Source: CAVVKW01 sp963749035
Lineage (GTDB): Bacteria > Verrucomicrobiota > Verrucomicrobiia > Chthoniobacterales > JAATET01
NCBI GenBank assembly: GCA_963749035.1
Contig: CAVVKW010000004.1
Span: 620,001 to 684,000, forward strand
Reading direction: 5' to 3'
DNA: 64,000 nt
Below the pieces are notes generated by a model. The model worked only from the letters and a program-made list of their open reading frames with translations. It was not told where the DNA came from and did no database searches. Made by a program: the position numbers and the translations under genes. Below, in pieces: positions 15,393 through 24,034 of the stretch (positions are counted from its first letter, which is position 1; every line of letters begins with the position of its first letter).

Positions 15393-16031
15393 CTGTATAA
15401 ATGGCTTCTCAAGCGAGTTGTTGTCGATAACGAGAGATGCGTGATCGCGCGGTTGACACTCTGAGAAATAGATCTGTTGGCCTTCGATATAACGATTGTT
15501 CGAAGGAGCGAATATTGAGGGAGAGCCTTCGCCACGCGTTGCACCTCTCGGAATGGAATTCTCGAAGGCAACGTTCAGGAAAATAGAGAAATCCCAGAAA
15601 TCGCGTAGTTCAGGTCTGTGCAGGAATATACCATCGAACAGCAAGATAGAATCATTCGCAGCAGTCTGCCATGGCGGACTGACTGGCATATCCAATCGAT
15701 GATCAAAAGCAGCTGTACGAAATCGTAAATCTCCTCCCGGACTCAAAGGTCTCAAAAGAACCGAAATCAAGAGTGAATAGTTATACGAATCTCGAAAAAA
15801 ACCTTCAGGTGACGATTGGCCGCGTGTGTATCGAATAGATCTGGAATTGTGAAATCCGTCAACTGAGGCCTGAATAATAGATTTTCCGGTCTTCCGTAGT
15901 TGTATTGCCAGTTCGTTTGCAAGATAAGTCTTGCCCGACCCATCGACGCCGTCGATGGCGACACGCATGACGCCGCTTTTGCGTTCGCGAAGGATCTTGC
16001 TTGCGATCTCGGCGAGAAGTCTTGCGCGCAT
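15363..16031 (-). CDS. Uridine-kinase-like P-loop NTPase
   Basis: 222 residues. Walker A motif GVDGSGKT at residues 28-35 followed by YLANELA, then IIQASVDGFHNSRSIRY (the Asp and HN of the uridine kinase family), SPEGFFRDSYNYSLLI, and a Walker-B-like ILLFDGIFLHRPEL. This is the layout of the uridine kinase / phosphoribulokinase-like family; many cassette members are annotated uridine kinase. Substrate cannot be read from sequence. The start is 10 nt from the cassette end. Stop in attC, tail EQGAAASP (Asn to Ser from an attC change). Confidence 0.8.
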   Translation of the reverse strand: MRARLLAEIASKILRERKSGVMRVAIDGVDGSGKTYLANELAIQLRKTGKSIIQASVDGFHNSRSIRYTRGQSSPEGFFRDSYNYSLLISVLLRPLSPGGDLRFRTAAFDHRLDMPVSPPWQTAANDSILLFDGIFLHRPELRDFWDFSIFLNVAFENSIPRGATRGEGSPSIFAPSNNRYIEGQQIYFSECQPRDHASLVIDNNSLEKPFIQTEQGAAASP

Positions 16032-16041
16032 TATTTCATGG

Positions 16042-16167
16042 ACCGAACGTCAAGCTCAGCCACCCCGAACAGGCATGCGAGTTATGGGCTGTGATCTACT
16101 GTAGGGAAATCGTGGATGAAAGTTGGTAGTGTCGCGGCTAGGGGTTGGCTGCAGCGCCTTGTTAGAC
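16042..16167 (-). other. attC site 29
   Basis: Cores ACCGAAC / GTTAGAC. Confidence 0.95.
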
Positions 16168-16494
16168 TGGTCAGGATAAAATGGTGAGCTGCGGAGAAGA
16201 TGATCGAATAACTGCGGACTAGCTCATCGTGTGCCACAACAATGTACGCAGTCAAGAAACTGATCTCTTTCAGGATAACCCGGTCGTATACAAGTGACAG
16301 TTGTGGCACTCGATGAGCCTCCTATAGCAGGCGGAACGTTGAATGCGTGATAGGCTCCCGTGCCGAAGGCTTCCACGGGTGCTACATGATGGAAAGTTAT
16401 TCTCTTATGCTCGTTCTTTGATCGCCCGATCAATTCTTCGCAATCGAATGTCTGTTGGAAACGGAAGTTGCAACGCAGTATCAGGAAGTCTAAC
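16161..16494 (-). repeat. Family C gene-free cassette, copy 2
   Basis: Matching ends GTTAGACT / AGTCTAAC. Minus-strand frame MPQLSLVYDRVILKEISF intact. Confidence 0.8.
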
Positions 16495-16613
16495 GTCAAG
16501 CTCAGTCACCCCAATCGGGTGTCCGAACGGCTAGTAGTGATCATCTGCAATCTGGTCGTGCGCCAACCCCGAGAGCGAAGCGGCTAGGGGTTGACTGCAG
16601 CGCCTTGTTCGGT
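16488..16613 (-). other. attC site 30
   Basis: Cores GTCTAAC / GTTCGGT. Confidence 0.95.
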
Positions 16614-16934
16614 CTGCAAGTGAAGATGTTGAACGATAGCGAAACAAGAAAGAAAAACGCCAATAAGTAAGAAAACAATCGATGCGAATTTGAAAAACCT
16701 CGCGTGGATGAGTTTAGGTCTTGAATCACATTGTCCCCATATTGCATTTCCAAAGTGCAGAGCAATAGCCGCGAAACTAATGGCGGTTCCTAGCAGGAAC
16801 TGAAAAATTAATGGTTCTGATATCCAGATTCCCGTTCCACGGCGAACTATGACAATTAATCCGACGATAATTCCGCAAATACCGCCGCTGATAAAATGTA
16901 GAACTCTATGGCTCCACCAAGTCTGATGCCTCAT
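16584..16934 (-). CDS. Membrane protein, unknown
   Basis: 116 residues from MRHQTWWSHRVLHFISGGIC with three hydrophobic segments, about residues 12-29 (GGICGIIVGLIVIV), 40-62 and 82-105 (ASIVFLLIGVFLSCFAIV). Ends in the attC tail TEQGAAVNP. Single-gene cassette; no recognisable motif. Confidence 0.7.
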   Translation of the reverse strand: MRHQTWWSHRVLHFISGGICGIIVGLIVIVRRGTGIWISEPLIFQFLLGTAISFAAIALHFGNAIWGQCDSRPKLIHARFFKFASIVFLLIGVFLSCFAIVQHLHLQTEQGAAVNP

Positions 16935-16944
16935 GTAATATATG

Positions 16945-17070
16945 ACCGAACGTCAAGCTCAGCCACCCTGAACGGGCGAACGAAGAGCGGAACGCAGTTC
17001 CGCCAAGTAGCGTTTGCGAGTTGGATGTGTCAGCACGCGGCTAGGGGTTGGCTGCAGCGCCTTGTTCGGC
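16945..17070 (-). other. attC site 31
   Basis: Cores ACCGAAC / GTTCGGC. GCGGAACGCAGTTCCGCC-type middle. Confidence 0.95.
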
Positions 17071-17559
17071 CGGATCTCTGACTGGTTGTAGGTAGATGTA
17101 ACGATAAGTTCCGTCGGAATCGAGTCCTACGGCGTCGATTGATTGCGCGCTCTGATCAGAGTCAATTGTTGTTCGGGTTATCACGGTGGCACCTATGGGC
17201 TTCAATCGGGGCAAGTATGGCTGTCCGTCGATAATGGTGGGCGCATCGTACATGTCCTTAAGGAGTTGGGGATAATGTTGGTTGATCTGTTCTATTTCTG
17301 AAATCGGATGAAATGAAACATCAGTGACCTGCCATCCCGCATTCAAGGAATCAAAAAACATCGCCCAAGAGGAAAATGTATCCTTGAACCCGCGCGACCG
17401 TCGGGCCTCGTCGCCATAGAGGCCGATGATCGAATCAATGCTCCGTGTGCTGATGGCGTTTTGCAATCTGTCCATGAATTGCTTTTCTGAATCGATAGGC
17501 GTGCACGAATTCAAGCCCACAGTGGAGGCTATAAACAGAATTACTCTGATAGAAGCCAT
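17041..17559 (-). CDS. Putative lipoprotein, unknown
   Basis: 172 residues from MASIRVILFIASTVGLNSCT, a lipoprotein signal with Cys at residue 19; an ATG eight codons upstream (MPTPNIEF) is less likely. The mature part begins PIDSEKQFMDRLQNAI and contains IIGLYGDEARRSRG and FFDSLNAGWQVTDVSF, the pattern of an NTF2/SnoaL-like cone domain with an early helical lid. Ends in AEQGAAANP. The upstream cassette end carries the CCTCCGGCGGATGA leader. Confidence 0.6.
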   Translation of the reverse strand: MASIRVILFIASTVGLNSCTPIDSEKQFMDRLQNAISTRSIDSIIGLYGDEARRSRGFKDTFSSWAMFFDSLNAGWQVTDVSFHPISEIEQINQHYPQLLKDMYDAPTIIDGQPYLPRLKPIGATVITRTTIDSDQSAQSIDAVGLDSDGTYRYIYLQPVRDPAEQGAAANP

Positions 17560-17608
17560 AAACTCAATGTTGGGTGTGGGCAATCTGGATTCATCCGCCG
17601 GAGGCTGG

Positions 17609-17734
17609 GCCGAACGTCAAGCTCAGTCACCCCGAACGGATGTTCGAACTACTGGTTGTGATCACCTGCAATCTGGTAGTCCGCCAACCCCGAGAGCGAA
17701 GCGGCTAGGGGTTGACTGCAGTGCCTTGTTAGCT
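17609..17734 (-). other. attC site 32
   Basis: Cores GCCGAAC / GTTAGCT. CAGTGCCTTG in the right arm. Confidence 0.94.
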
Positions 17735-17739
17735 CTGTA

Positions 17740-18063
17740 TTATGTTTTCAAATCTAGGGCGAATCGCAGTGCAGATTTCACTGCATCCATTCTATCGGAA
17801 GGTAGAGTTCCGAGTCGCCTGCCGAGTTCATGGTGCTGCACCGCTTGCAAGCCTTGGACGTTCACGAAGCTGAATTTATCTAGGAAGCGCTGTTTGCCAA
17901 TCTCGACCTCGTAGTCGCTTGAGCGGCTGGTCGTCGTGATTGGTGCGCAGATAGATAAGGCGCGGGGGGCGTCGGGATCCTTTCGGGAAACGATCAACAT
18001 CGGACGTGCCTTTGACGTGATACCAAGATCAACAAGGTAGATTTCCCTTGGGCTAGTCGTCAT
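17740..18063 (-). CDS. MazF/PemK-like endoribonuclease toxin
   Basis: 107 residues: PREIYLVDLGITSKARPMLI, VSRKDPDAPRALSICAPITT, then FVNVQGLQAVQHHELGRRLG and MDAVKSALRFALDL. The basic RP-(L/V)I-VS strand, the APITT strand and the closing G-L-x-x-x-x-x-A-L-x-x-x-L helix are those of the MazF/PemK RNase fold. The usual P-x-x-G-D-I-x-x N-terminus is shortened to PREIYLVDLG. It overlaps the preceding antitoxin by 11 bp. Confidence 0.8.
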   Translation of the reverse strand: MTTSPREIYLVDLGITSKARPMLIVSRKDPDAPRALSICAPITTTSRSSDYEVEIGKQRFLDKFSFVNVQGLQAVQHHELGRRLGTLPSDRMDAVKSALRFALDLKT

Positions 18064-18289
18064 AAACGGAATCCAAGGCAGATTTACGGACAGCGACCGG
18101 TAGAAGAATATCTGAATTGTCCTCTTTTACGCGCAGATCAAACGGTAGTCCTCTGTGTATCTTAATCTGATGGAGAAAAATCCGAATTGCTTCTGTTGTG
18201 GTGATCCCCAATTCGTTCAGAATCGCTTCTGAATCTTGCTTGAGGCGATCGTCCACGCGAGCGCGAACGTATGATTCCTTAAGTGCCAT
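18053..18289 (-). CDS. RelB/DinJ-type antitoxin
   Basis: 78 residues from MALKESYVRARVDDRLKQDS, then EAILNELGITTTEAIRIFLH and QIKIHRGLPFDL. V-ARVD--LK---E-IL--LGI--TEAI--FL-QI----G-PF-L is the RelB/DinJ signature. I prefer this ATG to the frame start further upstream because the family begins here. RelB/DinJ proteins usually pair with RelE/YafQ toxins; here the partner is MazF-like. Confidence 0.85.
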   Translation of the reverse strand: MALKESYVRARVDDRLKQDSEAILNELGITTTEAIRIFLHQIKIHRGLPFDLRVKEDNSDILLPVAVRKSALDSVYDD

Positions 18290-18337
18290 GTCCGAACGTA
18301 GTCTGGATGTGCCACGCGAGTCAAGCTGATTGAAATG

Positions 18338-18463
18338 AGCTAACGTCAAGCTCAGCCACCCCGATCGAGTGTCCGAACTACTGGTTGTAATCCGCTGGAG
18401 GTGACGCTTTCGAACATCTGAAACAGAAAGCGGCTAGGGGTTGGCTGCAGCGCCTTGTTCGGT
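18338..18463 (-). other. attC site 33
   Basis: Cores AGCTAAC / GTTCGGT. Confidence 0.95.
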
Positions 18464-18700
18464 CTGCATCTGCTTTTTCGCAAGATATAGTCGCTCTGCA
18501 ATCCAAACCTTGATTAATGATTGGCGAGGAACACCAATACGATTGGCCTCAAAATCAAGTTTGTTGATCATCCATGCGGGAAAATCGACATTGACTCGCT
18601 TGCCTTCGTGACCAGGACGGACAGCTTTCGACAAATCCAAGTATGGAAGGATGTCTTCGTCGCCGTCGTCAAAAATTTTATCTAATTCTTCCGCTGTCAT
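18434..18700 (-). CDS. brnA: BrnA antitoxin (copy 1)
   Basis: 88 residues: MTAEELDKIFDDGDEDILPY, LDLSKAVRPGHEGKRVNVDF, PAWMINKLDFEANRIGVPRQ, SLIKVWIAERLY. An acidic N-terminus, V-VD-P-WM---LD-EA---G--RQ-LIK-WI-E-L is the ribbon-helix-helix domain of BrnA. BrnA binds the BrnT toxin and represses the brnTA promoter. The gene follows brnT with a 23-bp overlap and ends in the attC (TEQGAAANP). Confidence 0.9.
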   Translation of the reverse strand: MTAEELDKIFDDGDEDILPYLDLSKAVRPGHEGKRVNVDFPAWMINKLDFEANRIGVPRQSLIKVWIAERLYLAKKQMQTEQGAAANP

Positions 18701-18950
18701 ATGCTTGTTCTTCTTTAGGTCTTGCTCTTCTGACTGAAATCAATCGGGTTGCCTGTTGGCGCATTGTGAAGAATGCGATCCAGATCTTGTTCTCATGGCG
18801 GGCCAATAATCCGAATCGTGGTTCTGTGTCACTCGTTGCAGGAATCTGAACACGATTTTCATCGTTCCAGAGCAGCTGTGCCTGCTCAAAGTCGATCCCA
18901 TGCTTCTGGTGATTCAAGATACTTTTTGCTGGATCATACTCAAATTCCAT
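18678..18950 (-). CDS. brnT: BrnT toxin (copy 1)
   Basis: 90 residues: MEFEYDPAKSILNHQKHGID, FEQAQLLWNDENRVQIPATS, RFGLLARHENKIWIAFFTMR, ATRLISVRRARPKEEQAY. F-(Y/W)D--K---N--KHGI-FE-A, then R---G-------W--F, then R-IS-RRA---E is the BrnT RNase signature. Toxin-first order is normal for brnTA. The copy at 50756 differs by one or two residues. Confidence 0.9.
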   Translation of the reverse strand: MEFEYDPAKSILNHQKHGIDFEQAQLLWNDENRVQIPATSDTEPRFGLLARHENKIWIAFFTMRQQATRLISVRRARPKEEQAYDSGRIR

Positions 18951-18972
18951 CCGGCATGAAAAATATACCGGA
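18950..18972 (-). promoter_or_regulatory. Inverted repeat, probable BrnA operator
   Basis: TCCGGTAT / ATGCCGGA spaced by 7 bp, immediately before brnT. The copy at 51028 has the perfect form (TCCGGTAT / ATACCGGA). Position and symmetry fit autoregulation by the ribbon-helix-helix antitoxin; inferred from family behaviour. Confidence 0.5.
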
Positions 18973-19004
18973 AAGCTTGTTGATCAAGAGCATTTTTTCA
19001 CGAG

Positions 19005-19130
19005 GCCGAACGTCAAGCTCAGTCACCCCGAACGGGGGTTCGAACTACTGGTTGTGATCTGCTGGAGGTGACGCTTTCGAGCGTCTGAAACGGAGTGCGG
19101 CTAGGGGTTGGCTGCAGCGCCTTGTTAGGC
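19005..19130 (-). other. attC site 34
   Basis: Cores GCCGAAC / GTTAGGC. The left core has one mismatch with the right core of site 33. Confidence 0.95.
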
Positions 19131-19589
19131 TGCATTTGATATGATTTCAATATCGACTTTCGCATACCGAGCGAATGGGTCTTCGCCATCCCAATCATCT
19201 GGCATTCGGAATCGCAACTCACCTGTGTTTAATCTTGCATGTTCCGCTTTCGTGACGACAACCACTCTGAATAGGCGATCAAGCAGATCAATTACACGTC
19301 CGCGCTCAATTGGTCGTTGCATATCCATAAGCCGATTCACAATTTCCATGTTGGGGACGGCATGCTCAACGATCCATTGAGATCTATCTGAATTGTGAGC
19401 GTCCTTGGAATGTGGGATACGGTCTCTATGAATTTGTCTGTGCTGCTTGAGTATCTTGTTTTGCCAATACTGATGCAAGGCGATCTTCAAATTTCTACAG
19501 CATTCATTCCGGGTGAAGCCAAAATCTTGCGCTCCGCGGGCCTGAATGGTCGCGAAAATTATAAAGTCGGCCGCTGTCTCTCTTGTCAT
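19125..19589 (-). CDS. Hypothetical protein
   Basis: 154 residues from MTRETAADFIIFATIQARGA, with no membrane segment. A charged middle (HRDRIPHSKDAHNSDRSQWI) and the C-terminal RVIDLLDRLFRVVVVTKAEH, LNTGELRFRMPDDWDGED. The stop TAA sits in the attC core GTTAGGC. The start is 9 nt from the cassette end. Family not recognised. Confidence 0.6.
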   Translation of the reverse strand: MTRETAADFIIFATIQARGAQDFGFTRNECCRNLKIALHQYWQNKILKQHRQIHRDRIPHSKDAHNSDRSQWIVEHAVPNMEIVNRLMDMQRPIERGRVIDLLDRLFRVVVVTKAEHARLNTGELRFRMPDDWDGEDPFARYAKVDIEIISNAA

Positions 19590-19598
19590 AATGGAATA

Positions 19599-19724
19599 GC
19601 CTAACGTCAAGCTCAGCCACCCCGAACGGGTGACCGAGCAATGGGTTGTGATCTCCTGAAGGGAAATCGTGGAGGAAAGCTGACAGCGGAGCGGCTAGGG
19701 GTTGGCTGCAGCGCCTTGTTAGGT
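19599..19724 (-). other. attC site 35
   Basis: Cores GCCTAAC / GTTAGGT. Confidence 0.95.
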
Positions 19725-20312
19725 CTTCACCCCGATAAAGACTACGTGTCCTTCTGGAAATTGATCATGCTCGACGTGGAAACATGACACTCCTTCAGAA
19801 TCCATTGCTTTCACGAATCCATTTACACCCAGAGTGCTGTAACCAAATTCCAGGCCGTGAAATGTTCCGGTGATTTCGACCGCAGGTCCAGAACCGCCAG
19901 TGAATAGCAGAACACCGTGCGAATTCAGCATTCTACAGATGCTGCTCAATACGGGAACCTGCGAATCGAGAGGTAGATGAAACGTGCTGTCCCATGCAGT
20001 AATCAAATCGTAAGTCCGGACGGACTTCCAAGTGCATATGTCTTCGTTATAAAACACTGTTTCGGGACTCCGCTGACGGGCAAGATCGATCATCGTCGAT
20101 GAAATATCTATGCCTTCGGTTTGGAATCCGTGGGCTCTCATTGTCTCAATGTAACGACCATGACTACCGCAACCTACGTCAAGAGCTAAAATCTTGGACT
20201 TGCAGAATCCGATCGCTCGTTCAAGTGCAGCGATGCCGTAACTGTCGTGAGTATCAGTCTGCCATCTTTGTGCGATTACATCGTAATTATCGCGGATCTG
20301 AGCGGGATTCAT
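19719..20312 (-). CDS. Class I SAM-dependent methyltransferase
   Basis: 197 residues from MNPAQIRDNYDVIAQRWQTD. Motif I ALDVGCGSHGRYI at about residues 43-55, the acidic motif II end GFQTEGIDISSTMIDLARQR, motif III-like FYNEDICTW, then YDLITAWDSTFHLPL and a CRMLNSHGVLLFTGG strand. This is a complete Rossmann methyltransferase. Acceptor unknown; the closest style is small-molecule (UbiE/Tam-like) enzymes. The stop TAA falls in the attC core. Confidence 0.85.
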   Translation of the reverse strand: MNPAQIRDNYDVIAQRWQTDTHDSYGIAALERAIGFCKSKILALDVGCGSHGRYIETMRAHGFQTEGIDISSTMIDLARQRSPETVFYNEDICTWKSVRTYDLITAWDSTFHLPLDSQVPVLSSICRMLNSHGVLLFTGGSGPAVEITGTFHGLEFGYSTLGVNGFVKAMDSEGVSCFHVEHDQFPEGHVVFIGVKT

Positions 20313-20321
20313 TGTATAAAG

Positions 20322-20447
20322 ACCGAACGTCAAGCTCAGCCACCCCGAACGGGCTTCCGAGCTACGGGTTGTGATCTACTGGAAGAAGTGCTTCCGAGCA
20401 TCTGAGACGGAACGCGGCTAGGGGTTGGCTGCAGCGTCTTGATGGAC
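20322..20447 (-). other. attC site 36
   Basis: Cores ACCGAAC / GATGGAC. The left core differs by one base from the expected partner of site 35. Confidence 0.95.
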
Positions 20448-20771
20448 AGAATTTGATTGAACCGCCGCCTGGCAATCGAGCTATCAAACCTTCGAACGAT
20501 GCGCTCATCGAGTGACACGACAACACACGCGAACGGATTGATGGTCTTTTGCAGGTTTGCCCGTGGCATACAGGTTGCCGTCGTGGCGGTCGATGAGCTC
20601 TCCAACAACGGAAGTGTGAATGTCTCGGTGGAGGTAAAGATGAAAATGAAGGTAAGCTGATCCAAAAGAGGTAAATATCAATATGACTGCTGAACGCTTT
20701 GCAGACGATTACGCACCCATTTTGCTTTCTGGCGTTTGCATACGAAGACTCCGCACTTCCTTCTGTCCATC
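20441..20771 (-). repeat. Family A gene-free cassette, copy 6
   Basis: Matches copy 3 at 3252, attC included; recent cassette duplication. Confidence 0.85.
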
Positions 20772-20890
20772 GTCAAGCTCAGCCACCCCGAACGGGCGTG
20801 CGAGCTATGGATTGTGATCTGATGAAGGTGACGCTTCCGGACGTCTGAGACGGAGCGCGGCTAGGGGTTGGCTGCAGCGCCTTGTTCGAC
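20765..20890 (-). other. attC site 37
   Basis: Cores GTCCATC / GTTCGAC. Confidence 0.95.
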
Positions 20891-21261
20891 TGTATGGGAT
20901 GGTCGCCCGGGAAAGTCATCGAGCTATTGGGGGCGTCGTATACCTTGGTTCTAATCGCGAAGGCACTTTAATGATTGGACGAATTCAAAGAGAAGGGTTC
21001 GACTTGGCAGGCATATATTTACGACCGCGGAAGTGATGAAGGCTGCATGTGGCCGGAACGAGCGGGGATCAAGCTACGAATTTTTTTCATCCGCCGGAGG
21101 CTGCTGACGGACATCGGTCGAAATCCGGTGGAGCCGATCTTGTCTTCGGCGCGGCCTCTCAAGTCGTCGCAGTCTGAACCAATGGTGGTTTGCCGGGTTT
21201 GCCGTCACCTACAGGAGCCCGGATTTAATCATCCGCCGGAGGCTGCATCATGAAGTCGAAC
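20884..21261 (-). repeat. Family B gene-free cassette, copy 5
   Basis: Subtype beginning TGTATGGGATGGTCGCCCGG, shared with 24967 and 62163; contains GCATATATTTACGACCGCGG. Confidence 0.85.
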
Positions 21262-21379
21262 GTCAAGCTCAGCCACCCTGCACGGGCGACCGAGAATCTG
21301 GAAAAGGTGAACTGCCGGAAAGAGTCACCTCAACCCGGGCGCGAAGCGGCTAAGGGTTGGCTGCAGCGCCTTGTTCGGC
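21255..21379 (-). other. attC site 38
   Basis: Cores GTCGAAC / GTTCGGC. Confidence 0.95.
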
Positions 21380-21664
21380 TGCATTCTTAGTATTTTTCAA
21401 GGTCCGTTCAATCCGTGGATTGATTACAAATCCCCAATAAAGAAATACTGACATAATTATTAACGGAAGCTCCAAAAGCCAAAAATAGTTCAAAGACAGC
21501 AGATCAAGAATCGATGGTATTCCAAATGCAAAGATTAAAAGTGGCAATCGAAGCCACATAATGAATGGCTCTCTTATCTCAAGATTTCTCATAATGGAGC
21601 GGATCTCTGACGGCGATTTGTCAGATAATTCTTTTATCTGGCTATGACGCAAAATGAATTTCAT
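21350..21664 (-). CDS. Small membrane protein (copy 3 of 3)
   Basis: 104 residues, same protein sequence as the 2811 copy by eye. The cassette, with its GGAAAAGGTGAACTGCC attC type, was copied whole. Confidence 0.75.
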   Translation of the reverse strand: MKFILRHSQIKELSDKSPSEIRSIMRNLEIREPFIMWLRLPLLIFAFGIPSILDLLSLNYFWLLELPLIIMSVFLYWGFVINPRIERTLKNTKNAAEQGAAANP

Positions 21665-21671
21665 TGTAATA

Positions 21672-21797
21672 GCCGAACGTCAAGCTCAGCCACCCTGAAC
21701 GGGCGTGCGAAATGCGGAACGCAGTTCCGCCAGGTAGCGGCTACGAGTTGGGTGTGTCAGCACGCGGCTAAGGGTTGGCTGCAGCGCCTTGTTCGGT
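21672..21797 (-). other. attC site 39
   Basis: Cores GCCGAAC / GTTCGGT. GCGGAACGCAGTTCCGCC-type middle. Confidence 0.95.
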
Positions 21798-21803
21798 GGT
21801 ATT

Positions 21804-22184
21804 TTATCTGCACATCCAAATACGGTCTATTTTCCATGCATTCTTGTCCCGAATGAAATCAATATGAATGTGCCCAAGTTCCTGTCCATGTCCGCCAAGT
21901 TTGAATTGGCTCTTCTCTATAGGGAAATCACGATTCGCATACCGCTCGGCAAGTCTGATTGCTCCATGAGAAGTATCGAGTGCCTCAATGTAGTTGATAC
22001 GAATTGTCGTTGCATCAAGTGGTGAAGCAAAAGAGTCGGCGATTGCTGTGAAATCTTTCAATTCAAGTTTCTGGTCAAGCCAACGAAGCGCTTCTGGTAG
22101 AGATGTGAACTCAGGAGTATCTTGTGCGCTCGCGGAACAAGAGACGTGGATAGCGCAGAGAATAGTGAAGAGAAGAGATCTCAT
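21804..22184 (-). CDS. Secreted hypothetical protein
   Basis: 126 residues from MRSLLFTILCAIHVSCSASA with cleavage before QDTPEF; a GTG four codons upstream is also in frame. The mature part reads LPEALRWLDQKLELKDFTAI, ADSFASPLDATTI, and ends HIDFIRDKNAWKIDRIWMCR. This is the shape of small periplasmic NTF2-like or DUF4440-like domains, ending in a W-K-(I/L)-x-x-I-W strand. Single-gene cassette with its own stop. Confidence 0.6.
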   Translation of the reverse strand: MRSLLFTILCAIHVSCSASAQDTPEFTSLPEALRWLDQKLELKDFTAIADSFASPLDATTIRINYIEALDTSHGAIRLAERYANRDFPIEKSQFKLGGHGQELGHIHIDFIRDKNAWKIDRIWMCR

Positions 22185-22194
22185 AAATTTATTC

Positions 22195-22320
22195 ACCGAA
22201 CGTCAAGCTCAGCCACCCCGATCGGGCGTTCGAGCTACGGGTTGTGAACTGCTGAAAGAATCGCTTTCGAGCATCTGAGACGGAACGCGGCTAGGGGTTG
22301 GCTGCAGCGTCTTGATGGAC
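22195..22320 (-). other. attC site 40
   Basis: Cores ACCGAAC / GATGGAC. Confidence 0.95.
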
Positions 22321-22638
22321 AGAATTTCATCGAGTCGCCGCCTGGCAATCGAGGTATCAAACCTTCGAACGATGCGCTCATCGAGTGACACGACAACACA
22401 CGCGAACGGATTGATGGTCTTTTGCAGGGTTGCCCGTGGCATACAGGTTGCCGTCGTGGCGGTCGATGAGCTCTCCAGCAACGGAAGTGTGAATATCTCG
22501 GTGTAGGTAAACGTGAAGGGAAGCTGATCCAAAGGAGGTGAATATCAATATGACTGCTGAACGCCTTGCAGACGATTACGCACCCATTTTGCTTTCTGGC
22601 GTTCGCATACGAAGACTCCGCATTTCATTCTGTCCATC
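22314..22638 (-). repeat. Family A gene-free cassette, copy 7
   Basis: Strong AAAGGAGGTGAATATCAAT-ATG signal on the plus strand; minimal hexamer tract. Confidence 0.85.
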
Positions 22639-22756
22639 GTCAAGCTCAGTCACCCCGATCAGGTGCAGAGGAAAGTGGAGTGATCAACCGCAATCTGGTC
22701 GTCCGCCAACCCCGAGAGCGAAGCGGCTAGGGGTTGACTGCAGCGCCTTGTTCGAC
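22632..22756 (-). other. attC site 41
   Basis: Cores GTCCATC / GTTCGAC. Confidence 0.95.
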
Positions 22757-23458
22757 TGTATTTGTATGTCCTAAGAAATGAGTGTCGAGAGGACACTCGA
22801 CAACAGAATCTCCTTCAGTGCTGATGTAAAAGGCCTGCGCAGTGGGACGTGAACTCACCACATAGGCAAGGGCATCATCGATAAAATGAAGAGCGACGCC
22901 GTCATCAATAGCATAACCGGGAGATAGCCTATGCTGTTGGATCAAAGTGTGAAATGAAAGGCGGCGTTCAGGCTCTCCATCGTAATGAGGTGTGCAACTG
23001 CCGGAAAGGAAACCGAGGCAATCCATCACAGATAAATCACCGTCTGAATCTGTGTGTCCCTGATCAAACCAACAAATGGCGCCGGCACTTAAGCCGCACA
23101 GAACAACGCCGTTCTTCCAAGCTTCGTGAAGCATGGAATCTAGGTTGAAAGAGCGCCAAGTGGTAAGCATGTTTCGTGTATTCCCTCCACCGACGTAAAT
23201 CACGTCGCACTCTTTCACAAATTCCGTCAAGTCCGGGGGACTATCGGAGAGCGAAAGATGGCATGGCCGGCAAGGCAATGTTGAAAATGCGGTGTAAAAG
23301 CGATCAATGTATCCTTCAGAATCTCCGCTGGCTGTCGGTAGAAAACAAACTTTCGGCTCAGGCTTACCGGTGGAATCTAAGGCGTAGCGATCGAGAAGGA
23401 GATTTGCGGGTTCCATCGAAAACCCGCCACCGCCCATCGCTATAATGTGCCTTTTCAT
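22727..23458 (-). CDS. pepE: Peptidase E-like serine peptidase (S51)
   Basis: 243 residues. MKRHIIAMGGGGFSMEP at the start, KVCFLPTASGDSEGYIDRFY, CDVIYVGGGNTRNML, then the nucleophile elbow GVVLCGLSAGAICWFDQGHT and a following SDGDL. GGGNT and GLSAGA are hallmarks of the S51 family (peptidase E / cyanophycinase-like), which cleaves Asp-X dipeptides or related substrates in the cytoplasm. Length fits. The C-terminus is extended by the attC tail VEQGAAVNP. The start lies 8 nt from the cassette end. Confidence 0.85.
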   Translation of the reverse strand: MKRHIIAMGGGGFSMEPANLLLDRYALDSTGKPEPKVCFLPTASGDSEGYIDRFYTAFSTLPCRPCHLSLSDSPPDLTEFVKECDVIYVGGGNTRNMLTTWRSFNLDSMLHEAWKNGVVLCGLSAGAICWFDQGHTDSDGDLSVMDCLGFLSGSCTPHYDGEPERRLSFHTLIQQHRLSPGYAIDDGVALHFIDDALAYVVSSRPTAQAFYISTEGDSVVECPLDTHFLGHTNTVEQGAAVNP

Positions 23459-23466
23459 GATTTATA

Positions 23467-23592
23467 GTCGAACGTCAAGCTCAGCCACCCCGAACGAGAG
23501 TTCAAACGACTGACTGTGATCTGCTGAAGGTGACGCTTTCGAACGTCTGAAACGGAACGCGGCTAGGGGTTGGCTGCAGCGTCTTGATGGAC
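23467..23592 (-). other. attC site 42
   Basis: Cores GTCGAAC / GATGGAC. Appears identical to site 96 in the middle. Confidence 0.95.
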
Positions 23593-23915
23593 AGAATTTG
23601 ATTGAACCGCCGCCTGGCAATTGAGCTATCAGACCTTCGAACGATGCGCTCATCGAGTGACACGACAACACACGCGAACGGATTGATGGTCTTTTGCAGG
23701 TTTGCCCATGGCATACAGGTTGCCGTCGTGGCGGTCGATGAGTTCTCCAGCAACGGAAGTGTGAATATCTCGGTGTAGGTAAAGGTGAAGGTGAAGGGAC
23801 GCTGATCTAAAGGAAGGGAATATCAATATGACTGCTGAACGCCTTGCAGACGATTGGGCACCCATTTTGCTTTCTGCGTTCGCATACGAAGAATCCGCAT
23901 TTCATTCTGTCCATC
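23586..23915 (-). repeat. Family A gene-free cassette, copy 8
   Basis: One base shorter near the end (TTTCTGCGTTCGC). The plus-strand signal is AAAGGAAGGGAATATCAAT. Confidence 0.85.
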
Positions 23916-24034
23916 GTCAAGCTCAGCCACCCCGAACGGGCGTGCGAGCTATGGATTGTGATCTACTGGAGGTGGTGCTTTCGAACATCTGAAACAGAAA
24001 GCGGCTAGGGGTTGGCTGCAGCGCCTTGTTCGAC
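23909..24034 (-). other. attC site 43
   Basis: Cores GTCCATC / GTTCGAC. Confidence 0.95.

Noticed and set aside
16945..17070. GCGGAACGCAGTTCCGCC hairpins as terminators
   Set aside because: They form the tip of one attC type and have no T-run.
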